This document shows positions 30,708 to 44,905 of a DNA stretch of 64,000 bases, piece after piece (within the stretch, counting starts at the first letter, position 1; the number at the start of each line of letters is the position of its first letter). The notes beneath the pieces were generated by a model. That model worked only from the letters and a program-made list of their open reading frames with translations. It was not told the origin of the DNA and did not search any database. Made by a program: the position numbers and the translations under genes. The DNA lies in contig OX030964.1 of NCBI GenBank assembly GCA_943735955.1, positions 4,689,099 to 4,753,098 on the forward strand, written 5' to 3'. This DNA comes from Piscicola geometra (taxonomy: Eukaryota > Annelida > Clitellata > Hirudinida > Piscicolidae).

Positions 30708-33700
30708 ATGGAGCAGTTTCTGCATGAGATGGACCAAGTCTTCACCTTGCAAAGTGACCACGTGAGTTAACCTTGTTTTTCGCTCATTTCCTTCTTCCAT
30801 TGATATATCTCATAATCATTTTATCCTTCAAGCCACAATTCTTTAATTCTTTCATTCATTATTGTTTTTTGTCTTATAAATGATTAATTCTTTTTAATAG
30901 CACACAAAATCTATTACCTCACTGTTTTTTTTAAATATGTGTTTAACTACTTCGAATAATACTTGCGACATAATTATTTAAAAAATTCTAAAACCTTTCA
31001 TTCATCGAAACATAACACATTTCTTTTTCCCTGACAACACCACTCAACCTCCAATCCATCACACACTATCCATTCTCCCATCCCAGCAGAACGATCTTGA
31101 CGGTGGTGATGATGACACCCCTCCAACGTCTTTTGTTCTCACCGAGAGCAACTTCACCACCCCACAACACCAACTACAACACTCTCCACAACAAGAATTC
31201 CATCGCTCGCAAGATCCGCCTGAAAATCAACTTTTTCTGACGCCACAACACCAACAACTACATCACCAACAACCTCGACAACAATTCCAACATCATTATC
31301 AGACTTTTTCTGAACGCATATTGCCTCTGCAGTTCGAACACCCACAACAACACCAAAATAATAGTTTTTTTCAGCAAAATATTAATGAAGAGATTAACAG
31401 AAGACAGCTGAATTTGGAAGAAATATTCAACAACAAACAACAGAAAAAAGAGCACCAAAAACACAACCAACCACAACCACCACAGCAACACGTTATTTCA
31501 AGTCACAAACTTCAATCTCACCAAACAAAGCATTCCCCGTTCTCTCATCTTCAACACCATCAACCCCACCCTCACGCGTCCCAAACTCAACAACAACAAC
31601 AACAACAACCCTTACTGCAGTGCCTATCTTCACCCGATGTGACGTCAGAGGAGATTTGCGATGATGCATCTAAACACCGCATAGTCGTTCCAATCGCCAT
31701 GTTGGATGAGTTTTCAAGTGGAGGAGGGGGCTTGAGTGTGGAGGATTTGGAGGTTGATGATGAGGATGAGGAGGAGGAGGGCGATGATGGTAATGATGAG
31801 AGAGGTGGAGGTGAAAGTAAAAAAGAATGCCACGAAAGAGATAAAGGTGAAGAAAACAGAATGTTTCAACGAGATCGGGAAATTTGGAAAAATGACGAAA
31901 GAGGAGAGGTAAAAAAAAGCAAAAAAGACGAAAAATCATTTGGCTTTTTTCGAACTTCGAAAAATACAAGCACCCCCACAGCTTCGAAAGCCCCCACGTC
32001 AAAAAAAGACAAAGTCACGCCAACAAAATCAAAATCTCTTTTCAAAATGGCCGACAAAAACCACGTATCGCAACAGCAAGACCACCACAAACACTCGCAT
32101 CAACAACAACAACAACAGCACAACCACTACCAACAACAACAACATCAACAGCAACAAACATTTCTAACTTACGAGCAGCTGGAGCTATCTTTCATCAGCC
32201 AGTCAGATCCCGATCAAGCCAACAGCCCTTCGAAACACCTACCCAAGCATCCCCTCAAATCCTTCGCTGAAAAGTTCTTCAACGTGCACTACAGCAAGGG
32301 AAACCCGGCGAACCCTCTCATTAAAACCTTCAACTTCGTCACGAGGAGACATCAAACGGTTTGTATTCTTTGCTGCTTCAGTAGCTTGTGGTGGAGTACA
32401 TGAGATTTCCCATTTCTTTTTATACTTTCCAGTTTTTTATTTGGATATTATCTTCATTTGTGTAACATATTATGTCAACTATTCTGAACTACAGTAGACG
32501 GGACCATTCGTCTCATTTTTTGATCTGAAGCATAACACCAATATCCTACATTTTTGAGCAATTCTAGAAGAAGTAGAAATAACCTCATTCCTCGGTTTGA
32601 TTTTGCACATTCATCATCGCTCGGTCCTTGCATCGAAGGCTATTGACTCGGTGAAGTGAGCGCTTATGAAGCACGCAGTCGTCTGAAGAAGACGTTTGCC
32701 ACATGGAAATAACAAATGAGCCTCTTCTTCTTTTTCAATTTTTTTCTTTTTTACTTCTTCTTCTTCTCCGCCATATCTGAGTGCTCTGGCGCGTCGACGG
32801 AGGCTCTCAAACGATTAAATGCCATCGGACTCTGTCTTGGCCCAGCCGTGATTTCGTTTGCGGTTTCTCTTCGCATTTTGAGAATGCTGCCAATGACCGT
32901 GTTGTTAGTGGGCGCCTTTTCTTTTTTTCTGTCCTATGAGCCTCTAAGAAATGATAGGTTCAGCTATTTAAACAATACTGCTCAAAACAAATTAAACTTT
33001 AAAAAAAACATAATCAACTGTCGAAAATTATTCTAAAGCTCTTAAAACATTATCTTTGCTCAAAACTTTTTCGAACTTTCTACAAACTTGTCACGACAAC
33101 CTCTACAGGTGGTGCCTTTGGAACAAATCTTGTGCTACACCAAATCAGCCACCATGCACACATCCCTTATCAGAATGGTCGACCCTGACAACTGTCATCA
33201 GGCTTGCCAGCTCTTCAAGGTGGTCAGTCAATCAATCGGAAAAAATTATTCAGCGCTTTTTTATAACTTTAATAGCGCAAGAGTGGTGTGAAAGGAATGT
33301 GCAAAAACTGAAATTGAGTGGAAATGACGGGAGAAAGAAGTGGGTTGCATGAAAATATATTGCTGTGGTTTAAGGTTAAAATAGTTTTCAAAAAAGGTGG
33401 ATTGGGTGCGGAATTGTTGAGATTTTTATAGAAGAATGGAATGATGGACTGGTTGGATGATTGTTGTTGATATTTTTGAGATTAGATAGATCGAGGTGAT
33501 GCTAAAGGTTTGGAAGTTAGGTTAAAAGGAATACACATAAAAATAGAAAAATAAAACGCAATAAAGAAAAATAAAAAAGGAAAAGGCAAAATATAACTAA
33601 AAGGCTACAGCAAGGCCTTTTTACCATTCCTAAATCATCCTTTGACGACCAAAATCGATAATGCTACCCTGCATATCCTCCTGTGTGTTAGTGTGTTAGT

Positions 33701-35905
33701 GTGTGTGTGAGTGTGTGTGAGCGCCTATATGTGAATATGTGTGTATGTTTCAAAAATGGCATCAAGACTAAACTATAATTCATATTATTCTTGAGATCTT
33801 CGCTTTATAAAGAACAAATACTGGCATGGAACTTTATGTCCTTACCTCGAGTATGTCATAAGTATATAGAGACCGCTTTAACCTTAAAAACCTTTAAAAC
33901 ACAAAATATTCGCAACTACTAACACAATCTTTCAATGTATATTTTATTGTATTAAATACAAATTAAATATTTATTTATAGTTAAAACTTATTTATTTAGG
34001 TACAGTAGTAATTAATTGTTTTCAACTCCAAAATATGCGTCCGTCACTTTAAATACCCAACTCGTTTGTCTGTTTCTGCTTCATAAGATGCTCTGATTCA
34101 AAACTGAAACCTAAGATTTCTTTTACCAATTTTCAATTTATGAGGTAAGCTTTAGTGCGTTTTATATTTGGGTCTCTCGTCACTATTTTCGAGCTTATCT
34201 CTGTGAAAATCTATGCGAATATCAGTACGTACAGCAAGTGTCTTCATTTACATATATATTATCTGTCAAAATGTTTTACATGTAAATTAGAATGCAGTAG
34301 CATCACTATTTTAATAATATTCATAACTTTCATCGTCATCACCACTACTAATTTGAATGGTATTTTCCAAAAATTCTGTTGCTATCTTCATATTCTTTTA
34401 ATTCTTCAATCTGAATCCCCATCATCCTCATCACCATCATCCTCATCACCATCATCCTCATCACCATCATCCTCATCACCATCATCCTCATCACCTCGAT
34501 AGGAGATTCACAAGTATATGAGAGGAGAGTCGAAACACGAACACTCACATCTTGCTTCATCCCAAGCCCCCTCAGCAACAAGCAATCAACAGAACAGCAG
34601 CAACCACCACCACAGCCACAGTCACCACCACTACCATTTTTGTCACTTCCATCCCAACTACATCACAATCCATCACATCGTTAAATCCGCCCTCAACGTT
34701 CTGGAACTCAGAGACGAACTTTTCTGTCAGATTTGTCGCCTTCTGACTGGAAACCCTGGTGGAAATGCAGCAACTTCCCGTCTGTGGGTTCTCCTCACTC
34801 TCTCACTCTTCTCATTTCCACCGTCTCAAGTTTTGCTCAAGGTGCAAACGATAGTCAATCAAATCAATCCAATTAATTAATTAATAAAATATGTTTATAT
34901 TACGCTTTCTTATAAAAGCGTTTCGATGATGGTTTTTTGGATATTTTATAGATAGTGATTTATGATAGGGAAAGTGAGTGTATTAGTAATGCTTGAGTGG
35001 GTATTTATCAACTTCAAAACTCAAAATACTTTTCCACACACCAACCCACCACAGCCACTCACTCTATTCGTCAAGTCATTCCTTCATCCACGCGTCAGTT
35101 CGGCATCATCATCATCACCCACGTCAACCTCCTCATCTTTTACTTCTTCATCCGGTGGACATAACTACCACGTTAAATACTGTCTTCGCTTGTTGACTTC
35201 AGAACGCAAGCATCCAAGGAAACACGCTCCGTCGATCCTTGAAATTGAGGTGCAAAGGCCATCAATGTAGTCGTTTAGCATTTGGAAAGTTTATCCGCCG
35301 TTTCCAATAACATCGACATCATCATCAGAATCAATTTTTTCCATCATTGTTATCATGTCATCATCATCATCATCATCAGCTCCACAACCACCACCATCAT
35401 CATCATTACCTCCACAGACGATAACGACTATGCAGCCTCTAAGTCTTAGAGTGAATCTTCTAGACGGCAAACACACGACCCTAAAATGGCGACCGGAGCA
35501 AGTGGTCAGTGAGGCTGTGGCTGCCATCACCACTGAGCTAGGCCTTCAAGCCACAGCTGGGTGGACGTTGTATGAGGTGCTTTGTTATAGTTTTTGTGTG
35601 TGTTTTTTTACTTGTTTAAGAGTGTTGTAGGAGGTGAAAAGTTTTGATTTAGAAAAACTTGAGTTTGTTTATACAAGACTTTGATCATCTTCGTTACTAC
35701 TTCCACGGCCATTTTTATCATCATCATCATCATCATCACCGTCATCATCATTACCACCACCACCACTACTATGATCATCACCACCACAGAGTACTCTAGA
35801 ACACGACAGATACCTCAAAGACTATGAGTACATTGCTGATGTTCTTGCTGAGTGGGAAAGGTAGTGATGATGATTATGATGGTGATGATGATGATGATGG
35901 AAAAA

Positions 35906-35939
<34 letters not shown>

Positions 35940-37021
35940 GGTGGTGGTGGTGGTGGTGGTGGTGGTGGTGATAGGGTATAGATGATGATGGTGAAATAAT
36001 GCAGATGATTATGGTGATATGATGATGACGATGTTGAAGATTATAAATGTGATGATTATAAGGTGATGGTAGTATAATTTTAAATATAAAAAAGAAATTC
36101 TTTAAAAAGACACTATATGTTGTAAGTCCCAAACTTCAATCAATCATCTATTCATAAAAAAACTTTTAAACATTTTTCTTATGCACTCAAATCTGTTTGT
36201 CATCTACGTTTGCATTGCTCTCACAGACGACAAGCCTTACTACACAAGACACCACCTCCATACCACCTTTTTTCCACTTCTCGACAAAAGTTAATTTCCA
36301 TGGTAACCAGTCTTCGAGAAGGGTCTTCTACTACAACTACCACTACCCACCCATCCACCTACCATCCGCCCATTCCTCATCTCACCAACCCGTCACATCA
36401 TCTCTATGGCAGACTGGTGTTATTCAAAAGGTGATTGGATTCATGGTGGAAAAAATGCGATAATAAAAAAACAGCGGAACAGAATAAACCCGACTGATTA
36501 CATAATTAAAACATCTATTCTGTTACAAAAACTATTTAAATCTTTTTGAAACAAACTATTCATTCATTTTACTCCTATTTTCCCATTTATAAATCTTTCA
36601 TTCTCCTCCCCTTACAGGTTCTGCAGAAGAACATCGGATATAAACGCCTCGGACCCGGTCGAACTCAAACTCTTTTATTCACAAGCGGTTCACTATGTGG
36701 TTCATGTTAGTTTCCTTATTTAATTCATCACCTTTCCCCTCACTCACCCAATCATCATCCTTCCACTCACTCACTCACTCACTCACATATCCACTCACTC
36801 ATCCACTTACTTATCCACTCACTTATTCACTCACTCATTCATCCACTCACTCATTCATCCACTCACTCATCCACTCACTCATCCACTCACTTATCCACTC
36901 ACTCACTCACTCACTCAGCTGGATGAGTTCCAGGCGCCTTCTTCGGTAGCATTCCACTTAGCAGGTCTTCAAGCCCAAGCTGAATACGGAAGCAATGCAG
37001 AAGACAAGATCCACAGGTGCT

Positions 37022-37090
<69 letters not shown>

Positions 37091-37152
37091 GATGATGATG
37101 GTGGTGATGATGATGATGATGATGATGATGGTGATGATGGTGGTGATGATGG

Positions 37153-37193
<41 letters not shown>

Positions 37194-37220
37194 GTGGTGA
37201 TGATGATGATGGTGATGATG

Positions 37221-37251
<31 letters not shown>

Positions 37252-40200
37252 GGATGATGAGGGTGGATCTTGAAAATTCATTATTTTTTCAGTTATGATT
37301 TTAGTTGAATCCCTATGATCTAAGTGAAATCATAATAATCTTAGAGAAGTTCTAATGAGTCATTACTTTTTCAGTTACACTCCAGCCAGTGACTTTCTCT
37401 GCCAACGCATAATTTCCTCTTACTTCAAAGATATTTCCAGTGAAATCTCTGTCGCTCACAAGGTTTCCAGTTCATCCATCCATCTATCCACTCATCCAAA
37501 CATCAATACATCCATCTAAATATCAATACATCCATCCATCCATCTACCCATTCATCCATCCATCTACCCATCCTCCACCTGTTCATCCATCTACCCATCC
37601 ATCTACCCATCCATCTACCTATCCATCTACCCATCCTCCACCTGCTCATTCATTTATTCCAACATCCATCCATCCCTCTAGCCATCGATATAAAAACTTT
37701 TCCACATCCCCATCCAAATATCAATTTTTCTTTAATGCATTCACCCATACATGCATCCATCTAACCATTCATTTAGTCACTCTTCCATGCATTCATCAAC
37801 CTCAGCGCTTCGGCAAAGGCAAAAGCACAGAAGAAGCAATGGCAAAGTATTTGACTATAGTTTCTCAATTTCCACTCTTTGGCTGTACCAAGCTCTTAGC
37901 TCACTATCTTGGATCATGGCAGTTTGGTGTGGAATGTGTGCTGGCTGTTAATGCGGATGGCGTCAAAATTATAAGGTTTGTTTTGTGGTTATGTGGGTGG
38001 AGGTGTGGGTGGGAGTGTGGGTGGATTTTTAGATTGATGTGTTGGGGGTTTTATGGGTGGATGTGTAGATGAAATTGTAAGAAAAAGAGAAAATGTTTCA
38101 GTTTGATCACGAAAAATGATTGATATTTTCAATTAAGTTTCGTTGAATTATCTTATCTTTTTGACCATATTGCTCCACACAGCGTGCAAGAAAAGAGGAT
38201 TATATACGACTTGTTTTTCTCTGAAATTAAATCTTTCCGTCTGGGCTTTGAGCATTCAGTTCTCGCCCCATCAGAGGAATTCAAACCTGAGCTCTACAAC
38301 ACCTACAACTACATCGCTCCCAACAACGACACCGACGATGCTGAAACGAGTGATAAGACCAAGTCAAAAACTGCCACACAAACTTTCCAAGCGCTTTCCT
38401 ACCTCCAAATATTCTCTTCCTTCTACTCTTTCTTCCACTCCAGCCAACCACATCAACGGGGCTTTCCTTTTTTCAACCAGAACCCTCCCCAGTCCAACCT
38501 GCACAACATCAACTGCGACTTTAAAAGCTACCACTTAGCTATCATTCTCAAAAACTCATTCTCAACGGCCCGACAAAAGACATACTTCTTCGACTGCTTA
38601 GAACTCGACGAGCTGGCTGAGCTTATTGAATTCTACTCGCCCCACCATGCCACGTGGAGAAGAACAACCACAGCACCACAGTCTGAAACTACAACCACTT
38701 CTGAAGCCACAACGTCGCATTTTGAAGCCCCCACCACGACCACTACTGCAACTACCGCTACCACACTAACAGCTGAGGCGCACAACTCGGCGTTCTCAAA
38801 CGCCACACCGTCATCCTGTAGTATCATCACGTCACAAGACAACAACCAAATAAATCGAGGAAACAGCACCTCCAACAACAATCTGAAAGCCAACATAAAC
38901 ATCAACAACAACAACAACAACGTCACCGATACAATTATCAACATAGACAGCAATACAAACAACAACATTGACAACCAAAACTTCCCGAACGTTGTGATTC
39001 ATTGCGAAGATGACGATGACGATGAAGTGGTGGGTTTCCAATTAATTGCTATTGCATAAAATTAATTGAAAATCTTGTCTTTGACATTTTTTAGACTAAA
39101 TTTATATCATTTTGGAAAGTCTCAAAAACATTAATTCTTTCACTTTAATTGCTCACTACAACGACCAATGCCATAAAACCCTACTAAACCCCTATTACAA
39201 AAACAACAACAACCACACCAGCAGTTCTCAGTGACAGACGACTGGTTGGATTTGCAAGAGAGGATTAGCAAGCTTCGGCAAGCGCTGATTGATCGAGGTG
39301 TCGTTAAGAAACCTCCCACCAATGCCTTAGGCTTTCTGCGCTCTGCTCTTTCAAGGTGAAAGGAAATTAAAGTAATCTATCAAAGTAACTTATCACCAAA
39401 TTGAATTGCCTGAAGCATGATATTTCAATAAGATTCAAAATAATTTTATTACAAAAAATTTTAAATTTTATTTAACCTATTTCTTGAAGTTATGTTCTAA
39501 TATGTCAAATCGGAATCGCTGAGTTTTGATTTTATACTCCTGATACGTACCTTCAGACTAGGAGGAAGGTCATGTGGTTTCCTGAGAAGTGTCAGTCATC
39601 CCTCGCCCAACCACCCACTTGCTCAGTCTTCCACCATCTACAACCTCACTCCTTTCCCTCATGACCCACCACAAAGTCCCCCTCCCCATTCCCTCTCTTC
39701 ATCCTTCCTCATACAACCACCTGCATCTACCCAACCCACTTCAGCCCGATCTCTTCCTCTTCCCCCCTCTCTTTTTCTACCTCGACTTCCATTACCACAG
39801 ACACCACCCCATGTGACCTTGCCTCCTTTCTCCTATTGGTCCTTCACCAAAACGCCCTTTAAATCTTCTTTACTCGCCAACCAATCACACGAGCTCGAAG
39901 ACACAGCCATCCGCATGTTCAACTCCACACTCGTCTACACCGGCATCGAACCTTCCAGTGAGTTGATGAGTCATTAAAAATCAAAAATGTGCATTCTTAT
40001 CACAGTGACAACACTTCATTTTTAAAGTTTACAGCACAAAGTCACTACATACCGCTCCAACACGTCCACAACACCCTCTCAAACACCCTTCTCCCAACCC
40101 CCCCCTTCCCATCAGCCGTCTTAGACGATATGGACTTGGTGGTGGTGATTCAGACTTTGATCAGCAAATGCCTTGAAAATGAAAACCTTCGACACGAGTT

Positions 40201-43200
40201 TTTCCTTCAACTCATCAAACAAACCACTCTCAACCAAAGTAATAACACGTTTTATATGCGCTCTGCTGTATGCTATTTTATATGTATTGTTGTATACTAT
40301 TTTGTATGTATTGTTGTATGCTTTTTTGTATGCACCTTTGAAAGCACTGTTGAATGCATTTGAAAAATTATTTTCTGCAAATGTTTTTTGTTTATTAATT
40401 ATAAAATGAGCTCACCCACACCACTTCAGTTCCAGAACCAAAGGCCAAAAGTCAAGCAATAGGTTAAACTTTTATCTTCCTGCTATCAACCCACTATTAC
40501 AATCTGGTTTCACTCATTTCCTTTCAGTTCTTTCCCGATCCTCCTCCCTCTGATGAACAAAAAATAAATTTAAAAAACACCAACCATCAATCATCCCCTC
40601 ATTACCACATATCTCTATTACCCAAAAATCACCAGCACGCTTCTCAACCCACAAATCACCACTGAATTCCCCATCGTGAACCACCCACAGACACACAGCA
40701 CAGAGCGACCACGCAATACTGGCACTTGATGGCCATGTCATTGTGCGTGATGACACCAACACACCCTCTCATCCTCTCATACCTAAGACTTCATCTGCAC
40801 AAGGTGACTAACCTATGTGGTTGCTGAAATAAATGGAAAAGAACGCTTTATAACATTTGTAACTTTATAAGTTTGAACATTATAAAAATTATTTATTTAT
40901 TTTTATTTTAAATAATTAAAAATATGTTAAACTTGTTTTAATTTTTTTCATAAAGGTGTCCTTACAGAATTACCGTGAAGAAAGTCGTTACGCAAAGTTC
41001 TGTATCAAAGTAAGATGCAGTTGCACCTCATAACCTGAACAACGATATACAAATTAGCCGAAAATCCATTTAAATTATCGTTACTTTATGCCCAGAGTAT
41101 GCAGAGAACGCTAGAGCATCCAGGCAGAAAATGTCCTCCATCGCACAAAGAGATCAAATTCGTCATCAAAAGGTAGGCCCGCTCGTGAAGCCATTTTTAA
41201 AAACTATTAACTTAACTATTAACTTTTTTTTATTCTCTTCTATCATTTGGTTCACTTACCTAACTATTTCTTCACCACCAATCTATCCAAATATCTTATC
41301 TGCTCCATTTTTTCTTTCGTCCATTTATTTATCCACTCTCTTGTTTTTTCATTCATCCATGTATTCTTTCACCCACCCATTTCCAGACAGCCAATAGAGT
41401 GCAGGATCTATCTAGCGGATGGACATCCTCTCCTCATCTTTTACGACTCATCGTCCTCGGCTGCGGAGGTGAGAGATGTTTTGAGGTCTCCTGCATGAAA
41501 TTTATTTTTATTTTATGCTTTTTTATATTGCATTAGCACATCCATACAAACAACTTTTTCTCCATTTTGAATAAACACTGTTTTCTCATATAATGTTTCA
41601 TTTCCAATTCCGTCCATACTCCTTACTCACTCCAGATCACTGAGTTGGTGAAGGCGAAGGCAGGCTTAAGGCTGGAAGCTGAAGGCTTTGCTCTCTTTCA
41701 ATGCATGAGTGATCGAGGTTGGTCTGTCAGCAGTCGAGGATGATGCCTTCATTATTACTTTTCTATAATTTCAACCAACCATCTTAAACACACAGTGACA
41801 TTTAGTGCTGGGATAACAACTAACACTTTTTTAATGCGTTTAATTTTCAATAAAGGTCGAAAATATTTTGAGTCATAAGAAATGCATATTTATTCTTTTT
41901 TTTCAGAAGAGCACATCCCTGATGAAAAAAAGATGGCTGACTGCGTGTATCTATGGGAACGCAGTAACAGAGTCAACCATGCTGCCAACAAAGACATGAA
42001 GATCATATTTAAGGTTGAAATCACTCATTGTTAGGTACAAGAACAGACACCACAACCAGCCACTAACCACTGCAATTATCCATCAACCACATATACAACA
42101 CTCCCTCAATATAAACTTTATATTATGAAGCCTCTAGCGCATTAAAGTATTGCAAAATGGCCTGCGTCTGTCAGGCAGTCAGTAATACAGATAAATAAAA
42201 TATAAAAAACTACTACTGACTACTTTTTAGCTCCAAAACTTTCAACAATCACAACAATTTCACTACGACAGAAGCGAATCCTGATAGCTCCTTACTTTGA
42301 CAGTCTGGACCCTGTGGAGATCGACCTGCTCTACCACCAGGCAGTCACCGAGGTGTTTGATCAGAAGATACCCCTCACTAGACAAGATGCTGTGAGTTGG
42401 TGGGGGTTGCATTTTAGAGAATGGTTCAGTGTTTATTGATTTTTCAAAGTGGAATCGTGTTGATGGTACGTTTTTTGGGAACTTATCATGGCTTGCGCTG
42501 ATCCAAACTACTTTGAGTGAACAATCTTCCATACTTCTGTGTGATACGTGGTTTTGTAATAATAAACTTTACAATAAATTAATCTTAAATTCTTCTATCA
42601 TTGTTTTAAACATCATTTTATGTGACAAGATAGCCTTGCGGTAAAACGCTAGGCGTTAGACTCACTAGCGTGACATTAAAATCAATAACACCAGCATCAC
42701 CAACAACCCAAAATAAAGTCATAATTAATAACGACCGCACTAGATCGAGTTGTGTGCCTTGAGAGCCCAGACAGAGGCTGGAGATTTCAATCCGACTGAG
42801 TGCTTTGACTACAAGTCTCAAATCTTTTTTTATATTTTAGTTTAAAAAAATTAAAATGTGAAACTTTATTTTACTTTTATTAGTCTAGAACAAAACAAAT
42901 TTAAAACCTTCTCTACATTTATTTACTTTTCTAACCACTTTCAGCTCAGTGGTTCGAATCCTACCACGCCATTTGAGAGAGTTGATCAGCCTAGAAGAGA
43001 TAGAGGCGGAGCACAAAGTCCTCGCTTCGACTCCTGCTCTCTCCTCAAACACTCTCTTCATCCACATCCTTGCTCAGTGGCCGCTCTTCGGAGCCACGAT
43101 GTTTGAGATGACAGTGAGTGGTGGGGAAGTGTGAAAGGTGGCGTCAAATAATCAAAAAATGAGTGACAATTCAAAAGTAAATTTTGGTTTAGTCTGTTCA

Positions 43201-44637
43201 TCTACTCATTAACTACTCATTAACTACTTATCACCCAACCATCATTTATCTTCTTATCACCCCAAACCACTTCTCAAAACCAAACCACTTCTCAAAACCA
43301 AACCACTTCTCAAAACCAAACCACTTCTCAAAACCAAACCACTTCTCAAAACCAAACCACTACTCAAAACCAAACCACTTCTCAAAACCAAACCACTTCT
43401 CAAAACCAAACCACTTCTCAAAACCAAACCACTTCTCAAAACCAAACCACTTCTCAAAACCAAACCACTACTCTGAACCAAACCACTTCTCAAAACCAAA
43501 CCACTTCTCAAAACCAAACCACTTCTCAAAACCAAACCACTACTCTGAACCACCTCACCACCGCCTTAAAACTCCACCAACCCAGAATTCCAGCTTGGAG
43601 CACATGCCGAAAACTTTTTGGTTGGCAGTTTCTCAGATTGGAGTTCATTTCATGGAGATGCAAGGACAGGTAAAAAAATATCTATAATTCCGTTATAATT
43701 AAGTCATCTTCTATCTATCATTAAATTGTAATTTAGTCATAATTTAGTCATAATTTATTTATCATTTATTTATAATTTAGTCATAATTTATTTATCATTT
43801 ATTTATAATTTAGTTATAATTTAGTTATAAATTAGTTATAATTCAGTTATAATTCAGTTATAATTTAGTTATAATTTAGTTATAATTTAGTTATAATTTA
43901 TTTATAATTTAGTTATATTTTAGTTATAATTTAGTTATCATTTAGTTATCATTTAGTTATCATTTAGTTATCATTTAGTTATCATTTAGTTATCATTTAG
44001 TTATCATTTAGTTATCATTTAGTTATCATTTAGTTATCATTTAGTTATCATTTAGTTATCATTTAGTTATCATTTAGTTATCATTTAGTTATCATTTAGT
44101 TATCATTTAGTTATCATTTAGTTATCATTTAGTTATCATTTAGTTATCATTTAGTTATCATTTAGTTATCATTTAGTTATAATTCAGTTATCATTTTGTT
44201 ATCATTTAGTTATCATTTATTTATCATTTAGTTATCATTTAGTTATCATTTAGTTATCATTTAGTTATCATTTAGTTATAATTAAGTTATAATCTAGTTA
44301 TCATTTAGTTATAATTTAGTTACAATTTGGTTATCATGGTGATGACGTCGATGAAAATGTTATCTAGAATTAAAAACTGTCCTCTTCATCACCACGACAG
44401 ACCATCTACGATACCTTCCCATACAAAGAGATCGCAAACAACCAATACAACAATAAGTCTTTCACTCTTGTTCTCACCGCCAAGAACAAGAACAACAAAA
44501 GCAATAACAACGATAACAACGATGCTAACAACAACAACAATAACAACAACCCTTCAATGACCTTCACGACTACCGAGGTGATGACGATGACGATGACGAC
44601 GATGATTATGATGATGATGATGATGATGACGATGCTT

Positions 44638-44686
<49 letters not shown>

Positions 44687-44753
44687 GGAGGATGACGACG
44701 ATGATTATGATGATGATGATGACGATGATGATGATGATGATGATGATGAAGAA

Positions 44754-44786
<33 letters not shown>

Positions 44787-44807
44787 GAAGATGATGATGA
44801 TGAAGAA

Positions 44808-44905
<98 letters not shown>

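Noticed and set aside
36700..36949. Open frame with repeated LTHSLTH peptides
   Set aside because: Intronic minisatellite read through into the exon that starts at 36919.
37017..37298. Poly-Met/Asp/Ser open frames
   Set aside because: Translations of the GAT repeat within an intron.
42640..42690. tRNA-like A-box sequence (GCGTTAGACTC)
   Set aside because: No matching B box and no cloverleaf; the GGTTCGAATCC at 42952 is inside a FERM coding exon.
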